In this document: piece after piece, positions 1 through 6,696 of the stretch
How positions within the stretch are numbered: position 1 is the stretch's first letter
Layout of the letters: every line of letters begins with the position of its first letter
From: an uncultured Desulfobacterales bacterium
Lineage (GTDB): Bacteria > Desulfobacterota > Desulfobacteria > Desulfobacterales > UBA11574
Assembly: GCA_937925895.1 (NCBI GenBank)
Contig: CALANC010000014.1
Location: forward strand, 1 to 7,762
Length of the DNA stretch: 7,762 nt
Reading direction: 5' to 3'
Notes under the pieces: model-generated
Databases searched by the model: none
Seen by the model: only the letters and a program-made list of their open reading frames with translations
What the model was told of the DNA's origin: nothing
Translations under genes and position numbers: made by a program

Positions 1-2
1 TT

Positions 3-170
3 GATGAAGATAAATGCGAAGGCTGTGAAGAATGCGTTGAAGTTTGCCCTGTTGAAGTATTTGAGATGGAAGATGACAAATCAGTTCCTGTCAATGCGGA
101 TGAGTGCCTGGGCTGTGAAAGTTGCGTTGAAGTCTGTGAACCCGGCGCAATTACAGTTGAAGAAATATAA
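3..170 (+). CDS. 2[4Fe-4S] ferredoxin, C-terminal part (5' end outside window)
   Basis: This is a small soluble electron carrier of the clostridial/bacterial 8Fe ferredoxin type, which passes low-potential electrons between cytoplasmic redox enzymes. The frame starting at base 3 gives 55 residues with two canonical cluster motifs, CEGCEECVEVCP (residues 5-16) and CLGCESCVEVCEP (35-47). Each has the C-x2-C-x2-C-x3-C spacing, so all eight cysteine ligands are present. The repeat-like symmetry of the two halves is typical of the family. Complete members are usually about 55-65 residues, so probably only a few N-terminal residues and the start codon are missing. The stop codon (168-170) is followed by a strong hairpin. 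The protein is very acidic. The physiological partner cannot be told from the window. The fragment is too short for the first frame to be mistaken for it: the first-frame reading has no family features. Confidence 0.93.
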   Translation, partial: DEDKCEGCEECVEVCPVEVFEMEDDKSVPVNADECLGCESCVEVCEPGAITVEEI

Positions 171-186
171 AAATTCAATGTGTCAC

Positions 187-219
187 CCCCTGGTTCTCAT
201 AAAAACAGAGAACCAGGGG
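187..219 (+). terminator. Strong hairpin after the ferredoxin gene, probable terminator
   Basis: A perfect 12-bp inverted repeat (CCCCTGGTTCTC at 187-198, GAGAACCAGGGG at 208-219) encloses a 9-nt A-rich loop, 16 nt after the ferredoxin stop. The downstream U-run is poor (AGCAGTTTCCCCC), so it is not a textbook intrinsic terminator on the plus strand. It lies between convergent genes and could serve both. On the minus strand an AT-rich stretch starts only about 6-10 nt past the stem. It could also protect the ferredoxin mRNA 3' end. Confidence 0.7.
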
Positions 220-308
220 AGCAGTTTCCCCCTTGTTATTACCGCCATTAGTTATTCTCATTATACATCCTGAGACCTCTCAAATCACCATCAGTAAATT
301 TGTTTTTA

Positions 309-1595
309 TTATTGGTTTTTCTTAGCCTCGGACGCGTGCCGTTGGGTCAAGTCCAATCCCTCTAACAATTGAACTCTTTCAAGCAACGGTGGATGAGAAT
401 AGTTGAACCATACATATAATCGGTGCGGGGTGAGGTTGGAGAGATTTTCTTTGGCCATTTTTTTAAGTGCCGATGCAAGCGGTTTGGCGGATTTTAATTT
501 CTGAAAAGCGTACAAGTCGGCTTCTTTTTCAAACTTCCTGGAAATCGCCATACCCATGGGTGATAAGAAACTGCTTATCGGTCCCCACAAAACGCTCACC
601 AAAAAAAAGCCCACGTAATGAGGCATGTCAAAAAAACCAAAACTTTCATACATCGATCTCAAGGTTAAGAGTTTTGATGCCAGATAAAAAAGAAACAAAG
701 ACAAAATGCTGGTGATAACGAGCTGCTTTTTGATGTGATTTTTTTTCAGGTGGCCGATTTCATGCGCCAAAATGGCAACGACTTCATCCAGATCGTGGGA
801 CCGAATCAGGGAATCAAACAGCACAATTCGTTTGGCCTTCCCAAGGCCTGATAAATACGCATTGGTATGACGAGTTCTTTTTGATGCATCCATCTGGTAT
901 ATGCCTGTGACATTGAGTCCTTCCTCGTCGGCCAATTGCTGTATCCTGACCTTAAGCTCCGAATCCTCAAGCGGTGTAAAGGTGTTAAACAGTGGTGCGA
1001 TGACAGTGGGGTAAAGAACCGTCATGATTAATTGGAAACACAATAAAACGATCCAAGCACAAACCCACCACATTTCTCCTGTGTATGCCAACATCAACAG
1101 GAGCGCAGAAAGAAGCAAAGATCCTAAAATAACGACGACGATCAATGACTTTACCAGGTCGGCAAACCAAATTTTGATGGTTTTTGTGTTAAAACCATAT
1201 TTATCTTCCAAGACAAAGCTGTGATAATAGTCGAAAGGCAGACCAGCGATCCCCTCTATAAAACCCGGCACGGCAAAAAAGACCAGGCCCGCCAGTAAAA
1301 AATTAACCTGCGCCAGAGAGCCGGCCAACCATGGAAGAATACCGGAAAGGACGATAAAAAGAAAAAGGGTTTTACTGACGGTGGTCTCAACAAGATTAAA
1401 CCCGATGTTGTCCGAGGTATATTGACTTATCTCTTGCAATTCCTTCTCATCGATCATCCCTTCAAAGGGGGCCGGAACCTTTTGTCCATAATTTCTTAAA
1501 TATCTTATATTGAGTTGATCGATTGCCAGATATAAAGCGACACTCAATACATAGATTAGGATATAGGCTACCAGATACACATTTAAGGGAATCAT
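309..1595 (-). CDS. M48 family integral-membrane zinc metalloprotease (Ste24/CAAX prenyl endopeptidase type)
   Basis: The gene encodes a 428-residue inner-membrane peptidase of family M48, related to eukaryotic Ste24. Bacterial members are thought to act in membrane protein quality control, and no prenylated substrate is implied here. The N-terminal M48_N region carries the hallmark LPFDYYHSF (about 119-127) followed by EDKYGFN. The catalytic domain has TNAYLSGLGKAKRIVLFD (244-261), the zinc site HEIGH (278-282), a downstream E-x2-A-D motif (Glu356 the likely third ligand, Asp360) and the C-terminal SHPPLLERV (400-408). About seven hydrophobic segments are visible, near 5-25, 75-90, 96-112, 148-170, 175-195, 291-308 and 327-345. 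The start at 1595 was chosen because MIPLNVYLVAYI begins directly with the first membrane helix, as in relatives. In-frame alternatives are ATG at 1655 and TTG at 1664, and none has a clear Shine-Dalgarno. It is transcribed alone, divergent from the plsC-rnj-ftsK operon. Confidence 0.92.
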   Translation of the reverse strand: MIPLNVYLVAYILIYVLSVALYLAIDQLNIRYLRNYGQKVPAPFEGMIDEKELQEISQYTSDNIGFNLVETTVSKTLFLFIVLSGILPWLAGSLAQVNFLLAGLVFFAVPGFIEGIAGLPFDYYHSFVLEDKYGFNTKTIKIWFADLVKSLIVVVILGSLLLSALLLMLAYTGEMWWVCAWIVLLCFQLIMTVLYPTVIAPLFNTFTPLEDSELKVRIQQLADEEGLNVTGIYQMDASKRTRHTNAYLSGLGKAKRIVLFDSLIRSHDLDEVVAILAHEIGHLKKNHIKKQLVITSILSLFLFYLASKLLTLRSMYESFGFFDMPHYVGFFLVSVLWGPISSFLSPMGMAISRKFEKEADLYAFQKLKSAKPLASALKKMAKENLSNLTPHRLYVWFNYSHPPLLERVQLLEGLDLTQRHASEAKKNQ

Positions 1596-1667
1596 ATAGA
1601 ACACACCAAATGTTTTTAAGTAAAAAATTCTGGCCCGAGGAACCGGGTTTTTCATGCCGGACAAATG

Positions 1668-1703
1668 TCGGTTTATTGTAGCCCTACATGGTTTTTAAAT
1701 CAA
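1668..1703 (-). promoter_or_regulatory. Probable sigma-70-type promoter of the M48 protease gene
   Basis: Read on the minus strand, TTGATT (1703-1698) and TACAAT (1680-1675) are separated by exactly 17 bp, matching the -35/-10 consensus at 4/6 and 5/6 positions. Transcription would begin near 1668. That leaves a leader of about 70 nt to the ATG at 1595, or about 12 nt to the ATG at 1655, and makes the TTG at 1664 an unlikely start. Confidence 0.5.
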
Positions 1704-1723
1704 GGTGCTAAATGGTCCTTGAT
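1699..1723. promoter_or_regulatory. Short inverted repeat between divergent promoters, possible operator
   Basis: ATCAAGG (1699-1705) and CCTTGAT (1717-1723) form a perfect 7-bp inverted repeat with 11 bp between the arms. The left arm overlaps the -35 element of the protease promoter and the right arm ends 7 bp before the candidate -35 of the opposite operon. The position suits a dimeric regulator acting on both promoters, but a 7-bp repeat in AT-rich DNA can arise by chance. Confidence 0.25.
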
Positions 1724-1730
1724 CTATTCA

Positions 1731-1758
1731 TTAACTACCGGATTTTGGCAAATATACA
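1731..1758 (+). promoter_or_regulatory. Candidate promoter of the plus-strand operon
   Basis: TTAACT (1731-1736) and TATACA (1753-1758) are spaced by 16 bp, giving a moderate sigma-70-like match and a start near 1765, about 33 nt before the ATG at 1798. A rival -10 with an extended TGT-GATAAT form lies at 1779-1787, but it would start transcription almost at the start codon and has no good -35. Confidence 0.3.
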
Positions 1759-1797
1759 TCTTGCGTGGTGCAACAAACTGTGATAATTTTATTTTCT

Positions 1798-2130
1798 ATG
1801 AAACAATATGTTATTGACGAACTTAGAGTAGAAGATCATGAAAAGATTAAGACCTATTTGGATGAAAATTTAAATTCCTCTGTTATAGATGGGATTTATT
1901 GGCTGCCCATTGATCAGAACCTCATCAACGAAATTCAGGCTGAACATACAGATTGCCAGCCATTTTATTTCGCCATTAACCTTGAATCAAACCTAATTGC
2001 CTTCGAACTATTGGTACGAACGAAAAATAAAATTCGATGTAGCTGTATCAGCTATGCAACCGAAAAACAGCGCAATTGGCTTATCGGGTTTGCCGACTCC
2101 ATCTTCGACAAACTTGGAATTCAAAATTAA
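1798..2130 (+). CDS. Conserved-looking small protein of unknown function
   Basis: This encodes a 110-residue protein that I cannot assign to a named family. It has no signal peptide or membrane segment. It is acidic in the N-terminal half (DELRVEDHEKIKTYLDENL) and has an aromatic IYWLP segment at 33-37, a histidine/cysteine stretch EHTDCQPF at 49-56, a Cys-x-Cys pair (81, 83) and a closing amphipathic stretch QRNWLIGFADSIFDKLG. The regular alternation of hydrophobic residues around 55-85 suggests beta strands, consistent with a small alpha/beta fold. ATG 1798 was preferred over GTG 1765 and GTG 1768, because the extra 11 residues (mostly VQQTVIILFS) look like translated promoter DNA. No clear ribosome binding site precedes it. 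It is the first gene of the operon and ends 20 nt before plsC, so it may be co-expressed with plsC, but that says little about its role. Confidence 0.7.
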   Translation: MKQYVIDELRVEDHEKIKTYLDENLNSSVIDGIYWLPIDQNLINEIQAEHTDCQPFYFAINLESNLIAFELLVRTKNKIRCSCISYATEKQRNWLIGFADSIFDKLGIQN

Positions 2131-2150
2131 CTGAATATAGGGTCGGAGAA

Positions 2151-2876
2151 TTGTTACGAACGCTGTTTATTCTTTTGTGGATAGTATTGACTACAGGATA
2201 TTTGGGTACGCTATGTATCGTCATCGCTTTTATAAGTAAAAGCCCCGATGCCTCACTTAAAATTGCCAGAATTTGGGCAAAGGGCATTCTTTTTGTGGCC
2301 AGCATAAAAGTCAAGGTGAATTACCACCCTGAATTTTACCGCGAAAAAAATTACATTTACATGTCCAACCATATGAGCAATTTTGACATCCCTGTTTTAC
2401 TGGCTCATCTCCCCACTCATCTCAGGTGGCTCGCCAAGGCTGAACTTTTCAAAATCCCGATTTTTGGATCTGCCATGAAAACGGCAGGCTATATAAGCAT
2501 TGATCGTTCAGATCGGAGGTCTGCCTTAAAAAGTCTCAACCAAGCGGCAAAAAATATCAAAGAAGGCGTGCCGGTTTTAATTTTTCCGGAAGGTACCCGC
2601 AGTAAAGAGAATGCAATTCAACCATTCAAAAAGGGAGGATTTATTTTGGCTGTCGATGCGGGTGTTCCTATTGTACCTGTTGTCATTCAAGGCACATGGA
2701 GGATTATGCCCAAAAAACGATTTTTAGTCAGGCCCGGAAAGGTTATTCTTGAGGTTGGCAAACCGATTAAAACTTCAGGTTATAACAGAAAAACCAAAGA
2801 CGATCTGATGAAACACGTTAGAAGTGTCATCATTCAATCCTTTGAAAGAGCTAATAAAGGCAATAAATCATGTTAA
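2151..2876 (+). CDS. plsC: 1-acyl-sn-glycerol-3-phosphate acyltransferase (lysophosphatidate acyltransferase)
   Basis: PlsC transfers an acyl chain to the sn-2 position of lysophosphatidate, making phosphatidate, the precursor of membrane phospholipids. It acts at the cytoplasmic face of the inner membrane. Numbering from TTG 2151, the 241-residue protein has a hydrophobic N-terminal anchor (about 2-30). The four family blocks follow in order: the catalytic NHMSNFD (His74 and Asp79 of H-x4-D), KAELFKIPIFG (96-106), FPEGTRS (145-151) and VPIVPVVIQG (172-181). Length matches the usual ~240 residues. The start is TTG 2151, because the upstream extension to TTG 2076 overlaps the previous gene and lacks family character. 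A GGAG lies only 2 nt before this TTG, unusually close, so translation may be weak or coupled to the preceding gene. The 3' end overlaps the rnj start by 7 nt. A paralogous acyltransferase with another acceptor cannot be excluded. Confidence 0.93.
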   Translation: MLRTLFILLWIVLTTGYLGTLCIVIAFISKSPDASLKIARIWAKGILFVASIKVKVNYHPEFYREKNYIYMSNHMSNFDIPVLLAHLPTHLRWLAKAELFKIPIFGSAMKTAGYISIDRSDRRSALKSLNQAAKNIKEGVPVLIFPEGTRSKENAIQPFKKGGFILAVDAGVPIVPVVIQGTWRIMPKKRFLVRPGKVILEVGKPIKTSGYNRKTKDDLMKHVRSVIIQSFERANKGNKSC

Positions 2877-4519
2877 AGATTATACCTTTGGGAGGTCTAG
2901 GAGAAATCGGATTGAATATGATGGTTTTTGATTATAAAGACTCATCTTTTGTTGTTGATGCCGGATTAATGTTCCCTGAAGACTATATGCTTGGTATCGA
3001 TTATGTCATCCCTGATATGAGTTATATAAAACAGCACAAATCAAGAGTTTTAGGGGTTGTTTTGACCCACGCCCATGAAGATCATATCGGCGCCTTACCT
3101 TATCTGCTAAAAGAAGTAAGCATCCCCGTTTTCGGAACCCCGTTTACGCTGGGAATCGTACGAAATAAGCTTGAAGAACAGGGTCTTTTTCCTTTTGTCT
3201 CAATGCGTGAAATTTCACCACGTGAAAAACTTACTCTGGGCGCCTTCGAACTCGAATTTATACGTGTCTCTCACAGTGCAGTAGACGGAGTAGGCGTGGC
3301 AATTAAAACACCTTACGGGCTTGTCGTACACACGGGAGATTTCAAAATCAGCCACTCCTCTAAGGACGGAATGGGAACGGACGTCAACAAATTTGCCCGG
3401 TGGGGCGAAGCAGGCGTCCTCGCCCTGCTGTCAGATTCTACCAACGTTGAAAAGGAAGGATATACCATTTCCGACCAAGAAGTTGGTGACACCCTCACAA
3501 GAATTTCCACCGGGAGGAAGGGCCGTATAATTGTCGGACTTTTCGCATCCAATATTACCCGAATACAGCAAATCGTTGACATTGCCAGGACAATCAAGAG
3601 GAAAGTCATATTTAATGGGAGAAGCATCGAAACAAGTGTCAATATTGCCAAAGCACTGGGACACCTAAATATACCTGAAGACATGGAGATAGATGTCGAG
3701 CAGATTGATGACTTTTTGGATGACGAAATCGTTATAATCACCACAGGCAGCCAGGGAGAGCCTATGGCAGCCCTTGCTCGAATGGCAACTGGAACACATA
3801 AACAGATAAAAATTAAAAAAGAGGACGCGGTCATCCTTTCTTCTAAGTTTATACCTGGAAACGAAAAGGCAATCGCCAAAATAATCAATGACCTTTACCG
3901 GCGGGGTGCCGATGTTATCTATGAAAAGATATCAGAAATCCATGTATCGGGTCACGCATTCCAGGAAGAATTAAAGCTGATGATTAACCTGACCAAACCA
4001 AAATATTTTTTACCAATCCATGGTGAATACCGGCACCTGGTTCTGCATGCCCGCCTTGCGGAGCAGGTTGGTATTCCGAAAGAAAATATCCTTCTTGCTG
4101 AAAACGGTCAGGTCATTGAATTTAATGAGAATGGCTGTCAAATTCGAGAGAATGTTTTCACGGGTCGTGTTCTCGTAGACGGCAAGGGTGTTGGCGATGT
4201 TGGCCGGAGTGTGCTTAAAGAGAGACGTAATCTGTCGGAAGACGGCTTTGTAGTTGTAAACATGGCCTTTGATGAGGGGACAGGAATTGTTGTCTATGGA
4301 CCAGAGATCGTTTCAAAAGGGTTTGTTTTCGAGACGGAGACAGGACATCTTTTGGAAGATGCAAAGTGTGTCGTACTTGAAGTCATAGAAGAAATGGGTC
4401 CTGAGGTCTCGGACCGAATCCAAAAGATCCGATCAAAGATACAAACCGCATTGAGAAAGTATTTCTCCTTCACCATTAAACGTCGTCCGGTTATACTTCC
4501 TTTTATTATAGAAGTTTAG
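2870..4519 (+). CDS. rnj: Ribonuclease J (metallo-beta-lactamase/beta-CASP RNase)
   Basis: RNase J is a cytoplasmic zinc-dependent nuclease with 5'-to-3' exonuclease and often endonuclease activity, used in mRNA decay and rRNA or other RNA processing. The 549-residue protein has the normal family length. The metallo-beta-lactamase core begins at LGGLGEIGLN (7-16). It carries THAHEDH (66-72; His67, His69, Asp71 and His72 as metal ligands), His135 in the SHS motif and HTGDFK (154-159, Asp157). The beta-CASP domain shows LSDSTNVEKEG (187-197), TTGSQGEPMAAL (291-302) and HVSGHA (358-363). The core then resumes with PIHGEYRHL (382-390, His384 as ligand), followed by the C-terminal domain from about 445. 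All expected catalytic residues are present, so it should be active. ATG 2870 lies within the end of plsC (7-nt overlap) with AAAGG at 2856-2860 as ribosome binding site, implying translational coupling. Confidence 0.96.
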   Translation: MLKIIPLGGLGEIGLNMMVFDYKDSSFVVDAGLMFPEDYMLGIDYVIPDMSYIKQHKSRVLGVVLTHAHEDHIGALPYLLKEVSIPVFGTPFTLGIVRNKLEEQGLFPFVSMREISPREKLTLGAFELEFIRVSHSAVDGVGVAIKTPYGLVVHTGDFKISHSSKDGMGTDVNKFARWGEAGVLALLSDSTNVEKEGYTISDQEVGDTLTRISTGRKGRIIVGLFASNITRIQQIVDIARTIKRKVIFNGRSIETSVNIAKALGHLNIPEDMEIDVEQIDDFLDDEIVIITTGSQGEPMAALARMATGTHKQIKIKKEDAVILSSKFIPGNEKAIAKIINDLYRRGADVIYEKISEIHVSGHAFQEELKLMINLTKPKYFLPIHGEYRHLVLHARLAEQVGIPKENILLAENGQVIEFNENGCQIRENVFTGRVLVDGKGVGDVGRSVLKERRNLSEDGFVVVNMAFDEGTGIVVYGPEIVSKGFVFETETGHLLEDAKCVVLEVIEEMGPEVSDRIQKIRSKIQTALRKYFSFTIKRRPVILPFIIEV

Positions 4520-4547
4520 CGAAGGTTAGGAAGGGAAGAAATTATTT

Positions 4548-6695
4548 ATGCGTAGAGAAATTATTGGGATTTTGCTGTTTTTCCTGGTTATTTTGACATT
4601 AATCAGCCTCTTATCATACAGCCCGACAGACCCTTCAATTCATAATGCTAGGACCACGAGTCAGATTCACAACTTATTTGGTTTGTTTGGCGCCCACATG
4701 TCAGGTCTTTTAATTGGACTTTTCGGGCTTGGCGCATTCTGGATTCCTATTTTACTCCTTTTGATCAGCATCCACTTTTTTGGCAACCACCCCAACAGGG
4801 CAATCATTTTGACGCTTGTCGGCGGATTTTTTCTGATAATAACAACCGGAAGCTTATTGGCAATCAAGCAAAATCACATCGTTATTTTTGGCAGTAAATT
4901 TTCATCCGGAGGGATAATTGGTATCCCGTTAAAATCCTTCCTTGTAAAGTATTCAAACGCTACAGGCGGCGTAATTATACTGAGTATTACCTGGGTCATC
5001 GGTTTGATTATGGCCACCGGTTTTTCCCTGATACGATTTATAAAACGATGTGGAAACGCAGCGGTTTTCTTAACAGACTTCATGTCCAAGTTATGGGTCA
5101 AATTAAGAGAGAGAAGACAAAAAATAAGAAAGCAGCCAAAAGTAAGAAAAGATCCTATTGTAAAGAAAAAGTCGAAGATAGAGATTAAACCGAAAAAACC
5201 CAAGCCGGTTAAGGAAAAACCAGTCCCAAAACAGGAAGTATTCGATTTCATGCGTTCTGCTGCCGGGTTTCAATTACCTTCTGTCGATTTGCTGGATGAA
5301 ATTGAAGATGAATCCTCTCCTGCTGATGACGAGAATTTGCGGATGCAGTCTAAATTAGTTGAAAAAAAACTCGAAGACTTTGGTGTTAAGGGAAAGGTCG
5401 TTACGGTATCTCCTGGACCTGTCATTACGACTTTTGAGTATAAACCTGCGCCGGGAATAAAAATTAATAAAATAGTTAACCTCACAGACGACCTGGCGCT
5501 TGCGCTTCGAGCGACAAGTGTCAGAATTGTGGCGCCAATTCCAGGAAAAGCCGTTATAGGAATTGAGCTGCCGAACACCTCCAGAGAACTGGTGAGATTT
5601 AAAAGTGTTGTTGCGTCAAGCGCCTATGAAAAATCAAAATCCAAGCTCACCTTAAGTCTCGGCAAGGATATTGTCGGCAATCCAGTGGTGGCTGAACTCG
5701 ACAAAATGCCCCATCTTTTAATTGCCGGCGCAACCGGAACCGGAAAAAGTGTGGCCTTAAATGCCATGATATGCAGCCTTTTATATAAATCTACACCAGA
5801 TGAAATTAAACTCATTATGATTGATCCCAAAAGGATCGAACTATCAAATTATGACGGCATTCCCCATTTAATTACACCGGTTGTAACACAAGTAAAAAAA
5901 GCGACCAATGCGCTTTATTGGGTTGTCTCGGAAATGGAGAATAGATACGAGTTGCTCTCGGAGAAAAAGGCAAGACATGTCGATCAATACAACCAGAAGA
6001 TCGAAAAAGAAACCAAGGCTGCGGATAAAGAGACTTTGGTGAAACTGCCTTACATCGTTGTTATCATTGATGAGCTTGCTGATCTTATGATGGCCGCTTC
6101 ACGAGATGTAGAAGTCGCCCTGACCCGTCTTGCTCAAATGGCAAGAGCCGCCGGCATACATTTGATTCTGGCCACCCAAAGACCTTCGGTAGATGTGTTG
6201 ACCGGCATCATCAAGGCCAATTTCCCTACCCGTCTTACCTTTCAAGTCTCCTCCAAAACCGATTCCAGAACCATCATCGACACGATTGGGGCGGAAAACC
6301 TCTTAGGCGATGGAGATATGTTGTTTCTGCCTCCCGGGACAGCGAAACTTCAGCGAATTCACGGCGCATATATATCGGAAACGGAACTCTCAAGGATCAC
6401 TGAATTTTTAAAGGAACAGAAAACGCCTTTGTATGATACGTCTGTAATCGAAACACCGGTAAAAGAGAAAGATAAACCCGAAGAAGAAGAATATGATGAA
6501 AGATACGATGATGCCGTAGCCCTCGTTACCAAGACCGGACAGGCGTCAATATCGATGATTCAGCGTCATCTGCGCATCGGATATAACAGAGCTGCCAGGA
6601 TTGTCGAAACCATGGAGAGAGAAGGATTGGTGGGTCCTTCTGACGGCGCTAAGCCCAGAGAGGTTCTTGTTAAAGGCTACGATGAATTGAGTTGA
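4548..6695 (+). CDS. ftsK: FtsK/SpoIIIE family DNA translocase
   Basis: FtsK is a hexameric septal motor that pumps chromosomal DNA at division and activates XerCD recombination at dif to resolve dimers. In this 715-residue protein the N-terminal membrane domain (about 1-165) has roughly four hydrophobic helices (5-23, 50-75, 84-105, 140-163). A short lysine/arginine-rich linker follows (about 184-229), far shorter than in E. coli FtsK. The alpha domain is about 265-365. The RecA-like motor has Walker A GATGTGKS (394-401), IDPKRIEL (425-432), Walker B IVVIIDELADL (503-513) and ATQRPSVDVLTGIIKANFP (542-560). A flexible acidic stretch (about 637-650) leads to the winged-helix gamma domain (about 651-712, including RHLRIGYNRAARIVE), which reads orienting DNA sites. 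All motor residues are intact. It starts 28 nt after rnj with a purine-rich AGGAAGGGAA at 4528-4537 upstream of ATG 4548. Confidence 0.97.
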   Translation: MRREIIGILLFFLVILTLISLLSYSPTDPSIHNARTTSQIHNLFGLFGAHMSGLLIGLFGLGAFWIPILLLLISIHFFGNHPNRAIILTLVGGFFLIITTGSLLAIKQNHIVIFGSKFSSGGIIGIPLKSFLVKYSNATGGVIILSITWVIGLIMATGFSLIRFIKRCGNAAVFLTDFMSKLWVKLRERRQKIRKQPKVRKDPIVKKKSKIEIKPKKPKPVKEKPVPKQEVFDFMRSAAGFQLPSVDLLDEIEDESSPADDENLRMQSKLVEKKLEDFGVKGKVVTVSPGPVITTFEYKPAPGIKINKIVNLTDDLALALRATSVRIVAPIPGKAVIGIELPNTSRELVRFKSVVASSAYEKSKSKLTLSLGKDIVGNPVVAELDKMPHLLIAGATGTGKSVALNAMICSLLYKSTPDEIKLIMIDPKRIELSNYDGIPHLITPVVTQVKKATNALYWVVSEMENRYELLSEKKARHVDQYNQKIEKETKAADKETLVKLPYIVVIIDELADLMMAASRDVEVALTRLAQMARAAGIHLILATQRPSVDVLTGIIKANFPTRLTFQVSSKTDSRTIIDTIGAENLLGDGDMLFLPPGTAKLQRIHGAYISETELSRITEFLKEQKTPLYDTSVIETPVKEKDKPEEEEYDERYDDAVALVTKTGQASISMIQRHLRIGYNRAARIVETMEREGLVGPSDGAKPREVLVKGYDELS

Positions 6696-6696
6696 A

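Noticed and set aside
1..273. 90-residue frame from TTG at base 1
   Set aside because: It overlaps the ferredoxin in another frame, runs through the terminator hairpin and shows no family features. The third frame carries both perfect cysteine motifs.
271..282. TGAGACCTCTCA mini-hairpin downstream of the protease gene
   Set aside because: Only a 5-bp stem with a 2-nt loop and no T-run on the minus strand; too weak for a terminator.
3313..3888. 191-residue open frame on the minus strand inside rnj
   Set aside because: It is antisense to conserved beta-CASP motifs, has a low-complexity Ser/Ile-rich composition and no ribosome binding site; a shadow frame.
4874..5251. 125-residue minus-strand frame inside ftsK
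   Set aside because: Phe/Ile/Thr-rich antisense of the membrane domain and lysine-rich linker. It looks membrane-like only because it mirrors AT-rich codons.
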